A DNA stretch of 55,442 bases from Cohnella sp. AR92 (GCF_003990975.1 NZ_RZJR01000025.1:1-55442); one strand, 5' to 3'; positions 15,916 to 24,846 are shown, counted from the stretch's first letter. Made by a program: numbers and translations. The notes: a model not told the origin generated them from the letters alone.

Positions 15916-16485
15916 ATGGCTGCCAAAACGGAAAAAGAAAAGATGATCGCCGGCGAGCTGTACCTGGCGTTCGATCCGGAATTGACGAAGGATCGGCTGA
16001 ATGCGCGCCGGTTGACCCGGTTGTACAACCAGACGCTTGAGACGGACGATGACGCGAGAAAACAGCTCCTTAAAGAACTGTTCGGGTCAACGGGCAATAA
16101 CTATTATGTAGAACCGACGTTTCGCTGCGATTACGGCTACAACATCCATGTCGGGGACAATTTCTACGCCAACTTCGATTGCGTGTTCCTCGACGTGTGC
16201 GAGATCCGGATCGGCGACAACTGCTTCCTCGCTCCCGGCGTGCACATCTATACCGCGACGCATCCTCTGGAAGCCAAGGAGAGAATATCCGGGGCGGAAT
16301 TCGGCAAGCCGGTCACGATCGGCGACAACGTATGGATCGGCGGCCGGGCGGTCATCAATCCGGGCGTCAAGATCGGGAACAATTCGGTCATCGCTTCGGG
16401 CGCCGTCGTCACGAAGGACGTTCCCGACAATGTCGTCGTCGGCGGGAACCCTGCGAGGGTCATCAAGACGATCGACAACGGCTAA
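15916..16485 (+). CDS. maa: Maltose O-acetyltransferase (hexapeptide-repeat sugar acetyltransferase)
   Basis: 189 residues. Transfers acetyl from acetyl-CoA to maltose, glucose or related sugars. The N-terminal maltose-acetyltransferase helix region (KEKMIAGELYLAFDPELTKDRLNARRLTRLYNQT) precedes a left-handed beta-helix of hexapeptide repeats (IGDNCFLAPGVHIYTATHPL, IGDNVWIGGRAVINPGVKIGNNSVIASGAVVTKDVP). The acetyltransferase His is in TATHPL. The length and sequence fit Maa of Bacillus. GAGGAAGGG lies 8 nt upstream of the ATG. The cre-like sites upstream fit control by sugar supply. Confidence 0.92.
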   Translation: MAAKTEKEKMIAGELYLAFDPELTKDRLNARRLTRLYNQTLETDDDARKQLLKELFGSTGNNYYVEPTFRCDYGYNIHVGDNFYANFDCVFLDVCEIRIGDNCFLAPGVHIYTATHPLEAKERISGAEFGKPVTIGDNVWIGGRAVINPGVKIGNNSVIASGAVVTKDVPDNVVVGGNPARVIKTIDNG

Positions 16486-16544
16486 GGGAGACGCGAACCA
16501 GCTCATTTGTGAGAAACTTGGCTTTGCAAAGCGCTAGCGTGGAG

Positions 16545-16571
16545 CTGTAACCCGACAAAATCGGGTTGCAG
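16545..16571. repeat. Dispersed palindromic repeat, copy A
   Basis: CTGTAACCCGA-CAAAA-TCGGGTTGCAG: an 11-bp inverted repeat with a CAAAA loop and one G-T pair. Same family as 16596-16622 and 32429-32455. Confidence 0.75.
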
Positions 16572-16595
16572 GGAGCGCGCGAGGTAAGTTTGAGG

Positions 16596-16622
16596 CTGTA
16601 ATCCGACAAAATCGGTTTACAG
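16596..16622. repeat. Dispersed palindromic repeat, copy B
   Basis: CTGTAATCCGA-CAAAA-TCGGTTTACAG, starting 51 bp after copy A in the same orientation. One mismatch in the stem. Confidence 0.75.
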
Positions 16623-16645
16623 GGAAAGCGGGAAGCCCGTAAATA

Positions 16646-16680
16646 AGGGAGCATACGTCATCCGACGAATGCTCCCTTTT
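16646..16680. terminator. Bidirectional terminator between maa and fchA
   Basis: AGGGAGCAT (16646-16654) pairs with ATGCTCCCT (16669-16677), with an inner CGTC/GACG stem, followed by TTTTCTTT on the plus strand. It serves maa and may also end the leftward folD-fchA transcript. Confidence 0.8.
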
Positions 16681-16682
16681 CT

Positions 16683-17321
16683 TTACGACCAGATCCGCTC
16701 CCGGGTGATCTGCAACGCCTTGCCCTTAAGCTCCCCGACCTCGTCGATCAGCTCGCGAAGCTTATGCTCGTAGTGCAGCTTGAGTTCCGCATCCTTGAAC
16801 GAAGCCAGGTTGATCTCCACCGTCAGCAAGGCGGACTGGGCGGCGGCTTCGAACAGGATCGCGCCGATGCCGAGGTCGGAGATGACGTTCTTGTTGCACG
16901 AAGCTGCGATGCCGTGCGTGCACACGAGTCCGTCCCGGCACAGCTCGACGATGCGCAGCGGCACTTCGATGGCTTGGATCGTCGCCTCATGCAGGGCGCC
17001 TCTTCGCGCGAACTTCTCCTCGTCCGTTCCCTTCGGAAGCTTGAGGGCATCCATGTATCGGTTAAACGAAGCAATGTCCGCCTGAAGCAGCTCTTCGCAC
17101 CTTGCGATGAGCGAGTTCATTTTGAATACGGCCTCGTCGATCTGAGGCTGGATCAAGGCGAATTTCTCGCCCTGCGACAGATTGCCGACCATGGAAGTCA
17201 TGGACGCACCCAGCGCGGCCGCCACCGCGGCAACGCTGCCGCCGCCGGGAGTCGGGCTTGAGCTGCCCGCTTGCTGCAGGAATTCCCGAAGCGAATGGTC
17301 CCAGGATACGCTGCTGCTCAT
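16683..17321 (-). CDS. fchA: Methenyltetrahydrofolate cyclohydrolase / formiminoTHF cyclodeaminase family
   Basis: 212 residues, all-helical cyclodeaminase fold. The N-terminal SPTPGGGSVAAVAAALGASMTSMVGNLS is the family signature for folate binding. It would interconvert methenyl- and formyl-THF, or release ammonia from formimino-THF. It overlaps the folD stop/start by 4 nt (ATGA) on the minus strand, so both enzymes of one-carbon folate interconversion are made together from a transcript under the ZTP riboswitch. Stand-alone proteins of this family occur in many Firmicutes beside folD. Confidence 0.85.
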   Translation of the reverse strand: MSSSVSWDHSLREFLQQAGSSSPTPGGGSVAAVAAALGASMTSMVGNLSQGEKFALIQPQIDEAVFKMNSLIARCEELLQADIASFNRYMDALKLPKGTDEEKFARRGALHEATIQAIEVPLRIVELCRDGLVCTHGIAASCNKNVISDLGIGAILFEAAAQSALLTVEINLASFKDAELKLHYEHKLRELIDEVGELKGKALQITRERIWS

Positions 17322-18178
17322 GCCAGGTTTCCCTCCTTGAAATGAATGTCGATGGCCTTCATCAAGTTCTCGTACAGGATCGCCGTCGTCAACGTGCCGA
17401 CTCCTCCCGGAACGGGGGACAGTGCCGCCGCCTTCTCGCGGACGTCGAAGGAGACGTCGCCGACGATTTTGCCATCGTCGGCTTCGTTGATTCCCGCGTC
17501 GACGATCGCAAGTCCCGAATGAACCATCTCCGCGCGAACCGTATCGGGACGGCCGACGGCGACGAACGCGATCTCGGCATGCGCCAGATGCGACGCCAGA
17601 TCCGGCGTGCGGGAATGGCAGACGGTGACGGTAGCGTTCTCCCGCTGGAGCAGATGGAACAGAGGAAGTCCGACCGTCTGTCCCCTTCCCACGAGGGTCA
17701 CGTTCTTGCCTTCCAGCTTATAACCGTAATGCTTCGCCAGCTTGATGCAGGCTTGAGGAGTAGCCGGATACAGACCCAGCTCTCCCGTTACCGTCGCCAG
17801 CTTGTTCGCGGGAGTGACCCCGTCGACGTCCTTCGCCGGCGAGATCGCTTTCTCGATGACGCTTGCCGACAAGTGCTTGGGCAGCGGCAGCTCCAGCATG
17901 ATACCGTGGACGGACGCGTCTTCGTTCAGCCGCCCGATCAACCCGAGCAGCTCCGCTTCGGAGACGTCCTCCGGGAATGAGTGCAGCGCGAATTCTACCC
18001 CGATCCTCTGGGCGATCTTCTGCTTGGCCTGCGCGTAATAAGCGGATGCGGGATCCCCCTCGACGAGGATCGTCGCGATCCGGGGAGTTACCCCTTGCCG
18101 CTTCCAATCCTCCACCTTCGTTCGAATCGCCTCGTACACCTGGTCTGCCGCCTCTTTGGCTTTCATGAGCATCGTCAA
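17318..18178 (-). CDS. folD: Bifunctional methylene-THF dehydrogenase / methenyl-THF cyclohydrolase
   Basis: 286 residues. Converts 5,10-methylene-THF to 10-formyl-THF, the one-carbon donor of purine synthesis. Signatures: ILVEGDPASAYYAQAKQKIAQRIG with the catalytic Lys region, KDVDGVTPAN, the NADP-binding LVGRGQTVGLPLFHLL and SPVPGGVGTLTTAILYENLM. The TTG at 18176-18178 has GGAGGG 8 nt upstream; an in-frame ATG four nt later has poorer spacing. The gene lies behind a ZTP riboswitch with a terminator, so expression should rise when ZTP accumulates because formyl-THF is short. Confidence 0.95.
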   Translation of the reverse strand: MTMLMKAKEAADQVYEAIRTKVEDWKRQGVTPRIATILVEGDPASAYYAQAKQKIAQRIGVEFALHSFPEDVSEAELLGLIGRLNEDASVHGIMLELPLPKHLSASVIEKAISPAKDVDGVTPANKLATVTGELGLYPATPQACIKLAKHYGYKLEGKNVTLVGRGQTVGLPLFHLLQRENATVTVCHSRTPDLASHLAHAEIAFVAVGRPDTVRAEMVHSGLAIVDAGINEADDGKIVGDVSFDVREKAAALSPVPGGVGTLTTAILYENLMKAIDIHFKEGNLA

Positions 18179-18215
18179 TCCGTTTTCCCTCCGTCGATTA
18201 AGGATCCAAGAACGA

Positions 18216-18262
18216 AAAAAAGCACCCGCGGAAGCTCGTTGTGACGAGTCTACTCGCAGATA
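18216..18262 (-). terminator. Expression-platform terminator of the ZTP riboswitch
   Basis: On the minus strand GTATCTGCG pairs with CGCGGGTGC (three G-T pairs), enclosing a CTCGT-CACA-ACGAG hairpin, and is followed by TTTTTTT. It directly follows the aptamer and precedes folD by about 40 nt. Confidence 0.7.
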
Positions 18263-18264
18263 CT

Positions 18265-18345
18265 TTTCCCCAGGCGAACGGTTCGTTCCGGCTGCATGCT
18301 CCCTCGTGGTTCATTCCACATCTCTTCGCCAGTCACATGCAACTT
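18265..18345 (-). promoter_or_regulatory. ZTP (pfl) riboswitch aptamer upstream of folD-fchA
   Basis: The minus strand contains the hallmark pieces of the pfl/ZTP aptamer in order: GTGACTGGCG, then TGGAATGAACCAC leading into GAGGGAGC, a short hairpin (GAACG-AAC-CGTTC) and the closing CGCCTGGGG. ZTP riboswitches sense ZMP/ZTP, the purine intermediate that builds up when 10-formyl-THF is low, and turn on folate one-carbon genes. The target genes folD and fchA fit exactly. A promoter sits immediately upstream and a terminator immediately downstream. Confidence 0.88.
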
Positions 18346-18356
18346 TTATTTCCTTC

Positions 18357-18386
18357 ATCATAGCACGTGAGGGGGCAGGCGACCAA
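18357..18386 (-). promoter_or_regulatory. Promoter of the ZTP riboswitch-folD-fchA transcript
   Basis: On the minus strand TTGGTC (18381-18386), 18 bp, TATGAT (18357-18362). Transcription would start about 8 nt before the aptamer. Confidence 0.65.
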
Positions 18387-18508
18387 GCCCAAAAGCAAAT
18401 CAGATAAAAGTATCCCTCCAGTAGACATTTGTATCCCTATTCGGTTCCCGAGCTTTCGATATGATGAGAGTAACGTTGACATTGACGCAACGGAAGGGGG
18501 AACAGGCC

Positions 18509-20146
18509 GTGTACAAAGTGATCATCGTGGACGACGAATCGGTCGTCAGGGACGGTCTTCGCAGGACGATTCAGTGGAACGAGCACGGCTTTGAGCTGAT
18601 CGGAGACTACGAGAACGGACGGGATGCCTGGGAGGCGATCGAGGCTTCCAAGCCGGACCTCATTCTCTCGGATATCAGCATGCCATTCATGGACGGGCTG
18701 GAGCTGGCGCGGCTTGTTTCTTCCAATTACCCATATATGAAAATGATCATTCTGACCGGATACGACCAGTTCGAGTATGCGCAGCAGGCGCTAAGGCTCA
18801 AGGTATCGGACTTCATCCTGAAGCCGATTACGGCCAGCGAGATGAGGGAGCTGCTCGGCAAGTTTCGGCTTGAGATGGACGAGGAAGCGAAGCGTCGGGA
18901 AGATCTCGGACGGCTGCACAACCAGCTCCATCAGAGCCTGCCGCTGCTGAGGGAGCGATTCCTGGAGCGGCTTGTCGTGCTCGGGCTCGGAAGGCCGGAG
19001 ATCGAGGAGCGCGTCGATTACTTCGGCCTGCCCGCGCTTACGCCTCCATTCATCGTCATGCTGGTCGACATCGACGATTTCGGCGATCGGGAGGAGTGGA
19101 TGGACGACGTCCACGACGCGGAGTTCCTTCGGTTCGCCGTCTTTAATATATTCGAAGAGATTGCCTCGGAGAGGCAGAACGCGCTCTTGTTCCGCACGCG
19201 GGAAGAGAAGCTTGTCGTTATCCTGCACGGGACCGAAGGAGAGGACGAGCTGTACGTTCGGGCATACGGCATGGCGGAGGAAGCGCGGCACCATGTCGAG
19301 AAGTACCTGAGATTCACGGTCACGATCGGCATCGGACGTGCCTGCTCTTCGCCCGAGCAGCTTCCATCCTCCTACAAAAGCGCGCAGTCGGCGCTCGATT
19401 ACCGCTTCCAGCTCGGCAAGAACCGGATTCTCAGCATCAACGATCTGGAGGGAAGCTCCGCGCCGGCGCTGCCGGTCTCGCTGCAAGCCGATTGGGACCG
19501 CAAGCTGTCCGCATCGGTCAAGACGGGAGCCGGGGACGAGGCGCATCGCCAGATCGGTTGCCTGATCGAAGAGCTCAAGAGCTCGCGGATTCCGATCGAG
19601 GCGGCGTTCCTGCAGGTGCAGAAGATCGTGCTGGCGCTCATGAACGCCATGCAGGAGCTGGGTGCCCATGATGCGGAAGAGCTGAGGGAACGGCAGCTGT
19701 GGCTGACGGAGGTATACCGCTTCAAGACGCTGGACGAGATCGAGGGCTGGCTGAAGCGAATCGCCGGGGAGCTGGTGGCGAGCGTCACGGACAAACGCCA
19801 GCTGGTCGCGAGGACTCAGATCGCCAAGGCGACCGAATATATCGAAGAGCATTATGCCGAAGAGAAGCTGTCGCTTCAGGACCTGTGCCGGCACACGCTG
19901 ATGAGTACGAGCTATTTCAGCCTTGTTTTCAAACAAGCGACCGGAGAGACCTTCATCGAATACTTGACCCGCGTCCGCCTGGAGAAAGCGAAGGAGATGC
20001 TCCTGACGACGACTCTTAAGTTCTACGAGATCGCCGCCAAGGTCGGCTACGCCGATCCGAATTACTTCAGCATCCTATTCAAGAAGCATACCGGCTCGTC
20101 CCCGCGGGATTATCGGGAGAAGCAGGCAAAGGAGAGCATCCGCTGA
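18509..20146 (+). CDS. YesN-type response regulator with AraC DNA-binding domain
   Basis: 545 residues. Receiver domain at 1-120 (acidic pair in IIVDDE, phospho-acceptor Asp55 in LILSDISMP, conserved Lys in FILKPI). A variable middle region of about 300 residues follows. Two AraC-type helix-turn-helices close the protein (ATEYIEEHYAEEKLSLQDLCRHTLMSTSYFSLVFKQATGETFIEYLTRVRLEKAKEML... and FYEIAAKVGYADPNYFSILFKKHTGSSPRDYR). The start is a GTG preceded by AAGGGGGA, giving a clean receiver N-terminus (MYKVIIVDDE). Together with the next gene it forms a sugar-responsive two-component pair of the Paenibacillus YesMN type, probably activating nearby carbohydrate ABC genes. Confidence 0.92.
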   Translation: MYKVIIVDDESVVRDGLRRTIQWNEHGFELIGDYENGRDAWEAIEASKPDLILSDISMPFMDGLELARLVSSNYPYMKMIILTGYDQFEYAQQALRLKVSDFILKPITASEMRELLGKFRLEMDEEAKRREDLGRLHNQLHQSLPLLRERFLERLVVLGLGRPEIEERVDYFGLPALTPPFIVMLVDIDDFGDREEWMDDVHDAEFLRFAVFNIFEEIASERQNALLFRTREEKLVVILHGTEGEDELYVRAYGMAEEARHHVEKYLRFTVTIGIGRACSSPEQLPSSYKSAQSALDYRFQLGKNRILSINDLEGSSAPALPVSLQADWDRKLSASVKTGAGDEAHRQIGCLIEELKSSRIPIEAAFLQVQKIVLALMNAMQELGAHDAEELRERQLWLTEVYRFKTLDEIEGWLKRIAGELVASVTDKRQLVARTQIAKATEYIEEHYAEEKLSLQDLCRHTLMSTSYFSLVFKQATGETFIEYLTRVRLEKAKEMLLTTTLKFYEIAAKVGYADPNYFSILFKKHTGSSPRDYREKQAKESIR

Positions 20147-20147
20147 C

Positions 20148-21950
20148 ATGTTCCGAGACCGCCGGCCTTTTTTTCCGCTATTTCCGCTGAAGAGCATCCA
20201 ATCGAGCATCGCATTCGCCTTCTCCGTCCTGATTCTGCTCACCATAGCGGCGACGAGCCTGATCGCTTACCGGCTCTCCGTGAACTCGGTCGAGAGCAAC
20301 TCGAAGGGCTACATCAAGGAAGTCATCAACCAGGTGAACACCAACATCCAGTCCTACGTCGACAACATGGAGAACATCTCCCTGCTCGCGATGACGAACA
20401 AGGACGTCAAATACTACATCTCCAGCAACAGCTTCATCGGCGACGACGAGCGTCGGCCGTACGAGAAGCGAATCTCCGACCTGTTCCAGGCGATCCTCTA
20501 TACGCGCAAGGATATCGCTTCGATCATGGTGTTCGGCTATAACGGACGGTTCGTCTCCGACCGGCGGATCACGACGCTGAACCCGAACGCGAAGGTGGAG
20601 GAGCAAGCCTGGTACAAGGACGCCCAGAGGGAAGGCGGCAAGTCGGTCATCTCCGCGCCCCATGTGCAGAACATCATTCAGGACGAATACCGCTGGGTCG
20701 TGTCGCTGAGCCGGGAGCTGAAGAACTCGGACGGCCTGACGGCGGACGGCATTTTCCTCGTGGACTTGAACATGAGCGTCATCAACGACCTGCTGAGCCA
20801 GATCAATCTAGGCAAGAAAGGCTACGTGTTCATCGTCGACCAGAGCGGCAACATCGTCTACCATCCGCAGCAGCAGCTGATCTACAGCAACCTGCGCTCC
20901 GAGAAGATCGCCGAAGTGGAACAGGCCCAGAGCGGCACGACGTTCAAGGTGGAGGACGACGAAGGCAAGCGGTTCTATACCGTGCAAGACACCAGCTTCG
21001 GGTGGAAAATCGTTGGGGTCGCCTATGCGGGAGACTTGATCGGGTACAAAAGCACGCTGATCAACTTCCTGCTCATCACGCTAGGAGGCGTCGCGATCTC
21101 GCTCGTCATCTCCGTCATGCTGTCGCACCGGCTGTCTCGGCCGATCCGCAACCTGCAGAGGAACATGCGGAAGGTGGAGAAGGGCAACTTCGACGTTCAA
21201 GCCGAAGTGACGCAGATGAACGAGATCGGCCAGCTTGCGCGGACGTTCAACATGATGGTCGGGCAGATCAAGAACCTGATGCAGGAGATCGTCGACACGC
21301 ACGAGAACAAGAGGAAAAGCGAGCTGCAGCTCCTTCAGGCCCAGATCAATCCGCACTTTCTCTACAATACTCTCGACTCGATCGTCTGGATGGCGGAGAC
21401 GAAGCAGCATGAGGAGGTCGTGCTCATGACTTCCGCGCTGGCCAAGCTGTTCCGGGCGAGCATCACGAAGGATCAGGAGCTGGTGCCGATCCGCATCGAG
21501 GCCGAGCACATCACGAACTACCTGCTGATTCAGAAAATGAGGTACAGCAGCAAGCTCGACTACCGGCTCGAGATCCCGGACTCGATCATGGGCTACAAGA
21601 CGTTGAAGATTCTGCTTCAGCCTTTCGTCGAGAATGCGATCTATCACGGAATCCGGAACAAGCCGGGTATCGGAACGATCGTCGTTCGCGGCATGGACAC
21701 CGAGGACGGAATCGTCTTCGAGGTGGAAGACGACGGGCTCGGCATGACCGAGGAGCAGCTCGAGAAAATCTGGCAAGCTCCGGATAACGGCGAATGGCGA
21801 GGCGGGGGAATCGGCATCAGCAACGTGAACGAGAGGATTCAGCTGTACTTCGGGCAAGCTTACGGCATCTCGATTCGCAGCGAGCTGGCGGAAGGCACTG
21901 TCGTGACCATCCGGATCCCCAAGATCGAGGGAACGGGAGGTGCGGTCTGA
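20148..21950 (+). CDS. YesM-type sensor histidine kinase
   Basis: 600 residues. N-terminal membrane helix, extracytoplasmic double-Cache-like sensor (about 45-300), second membrane helix (LINFLLITLGGVAISLVISVML), HAMP, then the His-kinase domain of the LytS/YesM class with phospho-acceptor His403 in QAQINPHFLYNTLDSIVWM. A GHKL ATPase follows (N-box FVENAIYHGI, G-boxes DDGLGM and GGGIGISNVNERI). It starts 1 nt after the yesN-type stop and overlaps the next gene by 1 nt, so kinase, regulator and binding protein are co-translated. Confidence 0.93.
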   Translation: MFRDRRPFFPLFPLKSIQSSIAFAFSVLILLTIAATSLIAYRLSVNSVESNSKGYIKEVINQVNTNIQSYVDNMENISLLAMTNKDVKYYISSNSFIGDDERRPYEKRISDLFQAILYTRKDIASIMVFGYNGRFVSDRRITTLNPNAKVEEQAWYKDAQREGGKSVISAPHVQNIIQDEYRWVVSLSRELKNSDGLTADGIFLVDLNMSVINDLLSQINLGKKGYVFIVDQSGNIVYHPQQQLIYSNLRSEKIAEVEQAQSGTTFKVEDDEGKRFYTVQDTSFGWKIVGVAYAGDLIGYKSTLINFLLITLGGVAISLVISVMLSHRLSRPIRNLQRNMRKVEKGNFDVQAEVTQMNEIGQLARTFNMMVGQIKNLMQEIVDTHENKRKSELQLLQAQINPHFLYNTLDSIVWMAETKQHEEVVLMTSALAKLFRASITKDQELVPIRIEAEHITNYLLIQKMRYSSKLDYRLEIPDSIMGYKTLKILLQPFVENAIYHGIRNKPGIGTIVVRGMDTEDGIVFEVEDDGLGMTEEQLEKIWQAPDNGEWRGGGIGISNVNERIQLYFGQAYGISIRSELAEGTVVTIRIPKIEGTGGAV

Positions 21951-22927
21951 TGCGAGTGCAGAAGTTTACGATCGTGCTGGCGCTGGTGCTCCTCGCCGCC
22001 GCTTTGTTCACCGTGTTCTACTTCCAGCTGTACCGGGTCGGCTCGCCGAACGACCGGACGATCGCGGTCATGCTGAAGTCCAGCAACGTCCGTTCGGACT
22101 TCTGGCAGACGGTCAGCGAGGGCGCGAAGGCGGCGGCCAAGGAGAGCGGCGTTCGGCTCGAGGTCATGGGCTCGCTGCAGGATACGGATGCGGCGACTCA
22201 GGTTCGGCTGCTGGAGGACGTGCTGCTTCGCAAGCCGGAAGCGCTCGTCGTCGCGCCGATCGAGGACGCCGGAGTGGCGGAGGTGCTGGACCGCATCCGC
22301 GAGGCCGGGATCAAGCTCGTCGCGATGGATACGCCGATGCAGCTGGACTTCGATCCGGTCACGGTATCCAGCGACCATTCGGAAGCGGGCCGGCAGGCGG
22401 GGGAGGTTGCCGTGCGGGAGACCGGGGAGTCTCCGCACTTGGCGGTTCTGAGCGACTTCGGCACTTCCGGCGTGTCGGGCGAGAGGGTGAAGGGGATTCG
22501 CGAAGCGACCGATCCCTATGTGAACAGCTTCATTGGAACGTATCCTTGCGAGAACTCGGAAGACCTGGCTTATGAGACGACGCTCGATCTGCTGTCCTCC
22601 AACCCGGAGATGAACGCCATTATCGCGCTTAGCGAGTCTGCGGCGCTCGGCGCGGCCAAAGCGCTGGAGGATAGGGGCAAGCGGGGCGAAGTGAAGCTGA
22701 TCGCGTTCGACAGCTCGCTTTACGAGATCAAGCTGCTGGAAGAAGGCAGCTTGAGCGCGATAATCGTCCAAAGGCCCTTTAACATGGGGTATCTCGGAGT
22801 CCGTACCGCATTGAAGCTGATCGATAACCGAACGGTGAGCCGGATGACGTATATCGATTCCATCGTCGTAACGAGAGACAACATGTATTCGCCGGAGAAC
22901 CAGAAGCTCCTGTTCCCGTTCCGGTGA
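21950..22927 (+). CDS. Membrane-tethered RbsB-like sugar-binding protein, probable co-sensor of the two-component pair
   Basis: 325 residues. A single N-terminal hydrophobic helix without a lipobox (FTIVLALVLLAAALFTVFYFQLY) is followed by a type I periplasmic-binding fold: IAVMLKSSNVRSDFWQTVSEGAKAAAKESGVRL, ALVVAPIEDAGVAEVL, LVAMDTPM, VSSDHSEAGRQAGEVA. It begins at the last base of the kinase stop (TGATG overlap). Proteins of this type beside YesM-like kinases are thought to bind an extracellular sugar and present it to the kinase rather than to a permease. No matching RbsA/RbsC genes are nearby, which supports that reading. Confidence 0.82.
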   Translation: MRVQKFTIVLALVLLAAALFTVFYFQLYRVGSPNDRTIAVMLKSSNVRSDFWQTVSEGAKAAAKESGVRLEVMGSLQDTDAATQVRLLEDVLLRKPEALVVAPIEDAGVAEVLDRIREAGIKLVAMDTPMQLDFDPVTVSSDHSEAGRQAGEVAVRETGESPHLAVLSDFGTSGVSGERVKGIREATDPYVNSFIGTYPCENSEDLAYETTLDLLSSNPEMNAIIALSESAALGAAKALEDRGKRGEVKLIAFDSSLYEIKLLEEGSLSAIIVQRPFNMGYLGVRTALKLIDNRTVSRMTYIDSIVVTRDNMYSPENQKLLFPFR

Positions 22928-23037
22928 GGATAGTGAAGAAGCGTGCGATTCGCCCCTTTTATTGCAAACGCGCTAACCCCCATTTTGCCGGCTGGCTGTT
23001 CAGATGTTTACTTACTTGGGTTGGAGGAGGGACGGGA

Positions 23038-24321
23038 ATGAAGCGGAGGATGGGTTGGACGGCGGGAATGCCGTTGGCGGGCGTGCTGTTTGTGGGGATG
23101 TCCGGCATGCTGCTCGGGGCTTGCTCTAACGACGAGGCGGCGCCGATCGTCTCCGAGGAGGAGAAGCAATCGGTCATCCGGTTCGTCGCCGCCGAGTACA
23201 GCACGGAGAGCAAGCCGTTCCTGGAGAATCTCGTCCGGGAATTCGAGATGCGCAATCCGGAGATCATCGTCGATCTCCAGGTAGCCAATTGGAACGTGCT
23301 GGACGGCATTTACACGTCGATGTTGAGCAAGAACCAGCCTCCTGACTTGCTCATCACGAACGTGTACGCCCACTTCGCGAAGGCGGGCAAGCTGAACGAT
23401 CTCAACGGGATCCTCTCGACGGACCTTAAGAGCAAGCTATATCCCAATCTGATGGAGATGGACCGGATCGGGGACAAGCAGTATGCCTTGCCTTACGTGT
23501 CCTCGATTCGGAATCTTTATTACAACAAATCGCTGTTCGAAGGCGCCGGAATCAAGTCGCCTCCTAAGACGTGGAGCGAGCTCGCGGATGACGCCCGCAA
23601 GATCAAGGAGACGAGTAAAGCGCACGGCTTCGGGGTGGACTTGACCGACGACGAGATTCAGGCCTATTTATCGTACTTTTTCTTCGGCTCCGGAGGCGGC
23701 TGGATCAAGGACGGGAAATGGGTCATCAACTCTCCGGAGAACGTGGAGGGACTCACCTATCTCAAGGAATTGTACGATCAAGGGCTCACCGATTCGGAGC
23801 CGACCGTAACCACGCGCGACGAGAAGCAGCGGGTCATGGGCGACGGCAAGCTCGGCATGATGATCTCGGGCAACTACTTCGGCTCCGTCGTTCCTCGCGA
23901 GTCGCCTAGCCTGCGCTGGGGAAGCGGCCCGATCCCGGTGAAGGACGGAACCCCGTCGATCTCCTTCGGCGTGCAGGACGTACTGGTCTCGTTCCAGACC
24001 GACCACACGGACAAGGAAGCCCTTTCGAAATTCCTGGATTTTCTCTATGACGACAAGAACTATGAGGACATGATCAGCAGGGAGGGCTTCATCCCGGTGA
24101 CGTCTACCGTCGGCGGCAAGCTGTCCCAATCCGATCCGACCATGAAGCGGTTCCTTCAAGAGCTTGGAACCGCGAAGTTCTATCCGATCCAGGAGCCGGC
24201 CTGGCAGGCCGTCATGGACACAAGCCGCAAGATGGGCGACGCCGTGCTGTACGACAACCTGTCGCCGAAGGATGCGCTCGACCAGCTCCAGGAGTTCGCC
24301 GAGACGCGGAGCGGGCAGTAA
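23038..24321 (+). CDS. Extracellular solute-binding lipoprotein, family 1
   Basis: 427 residues from an ATG with GGAGGAGGG upstream. Lipobox LLGAC (Cys about 30). The mature part has the family-1 sugar-binding fold: FVAAEYSTESKPFLENLVREFEMRNPEIIVDLQVANWNVLDGIYTSML, LPYVSSIRNLYYNKSLFEGAGIKSPPKTWSELADDARKI, GKLGMMISGNYF. It binds an oligosaccharide or other carbohydrate for an ABC importer. The gene follows the sensor set by 110 bp and is not itself followed by permeases; the next permeases come after a second binding protein 2.4 kb on. It could share them or feed the sensor kinase. Confidence 0.88.
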   Translation: MKRRMGWTAGMPLAGVLFVGMSGMLLGACSNDEAAPIVSEEEKQSVIRFVAAEYSTESKPFLENLVREFEMRNPEIIVDLQVANWNVLDGIYTSMLSKNQPPDLLITNVYAHFAKAGKLNDLNGILSTDLKSKLYPNLMEMDRIGDKQYALPYVSSIRNLYYNKSLFEGAGIKSPPKTWSELADDARKIKETSKAHGFGVDLTDDEIQAYLSYFFFGSGGGWIKDGKWVINSPENVEGLTYLKELYDQGLTDSEPTVTTRDEKQRVMGDGKLGMMISGNYFGSVVPRESPSLRWGSGPIPVKDGTPSISFGVQDVLVSFQTDHTDKEALSKFLDFLYDDKNYEDMISREGFIPVTSTVGGKLSQSDPTMKRFLQELGTAKFYPIQEPAWQAVMDTSRKMGDAVLYDNLSPKDALDQLQEFAETRSGQ

Positions 24322-24389
24322 AGCGGGTTGAGGGAGAGGAGAGCGAGATTGCGTTTCTCGTTCCCGCTCTCCTGCCTATCCGCGATATG

Positions 24390-24800
24390 TTGCGCCTAGT
24401 ACCACGCTTTAGCTCGTTCCCCTGCAATTCTGGTGATTTGTTGAACTTGTTGCGCTTAGTACCACACTTTTGCTCGTTCCCCTGCAGTTTTGCTGATTTG
24501 TTGCGTCTAGCACCACACTTTGGCTCATTCCCCTGCAACGCCGCTGGTTTGTTGCGCCAAGTACCACACTTTAGCTCGTTCCCCTGCAACTCTGCTGATT
24601 TGTTGCGCCTAGTACCACGCTTTAGCTCGTTTCCCTGCAACTCTGCTGATTTGTTTGTTGCGCTTAGTACCACACTTTAGCTCGTTCCTCTGCAATTTTG
24701 CTGATTTGTTGCGTCTAGTACCACACTTTAGCTCGTTCCCCTGCAACTCCGCTGATTTGTTGCGCCTGCGACCGCACCTTGGGCTCGTATCCCCAGTAGT
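24390..24800. repeat. Tandem array of 51-bp repeats (seven units plus a degenerate one)
   Basis: Units begin with TTGCG at 24390, 24450, 24501, 24552, 24603, 24658, 24709 and 24760. The usual period is 51 bp; a 9-nt and a 4-nt insertion disturb it twice. The conserved core reads (C/T)TAGTACCACACTTTAGCTCG then TTCCCCTGCAA. The period is a multiple of three, so short artificial open frames appear. No hairpin dominates. It lies in a 906-bp gene-free gap between two binding-protein genes. Confidence 0.85.
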
Positions 24801-24846
24801 CCCGCCAAGCGAACGGTTTCATTGCACATTTACACGGCTGTACGGC

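Noticed and set aside
24212..24680. Open frames on both strands across the 51-bp repeats
   Set aside because: A period divisible by three keeps frames open by itself; the peptides are pure repeats without start signals.
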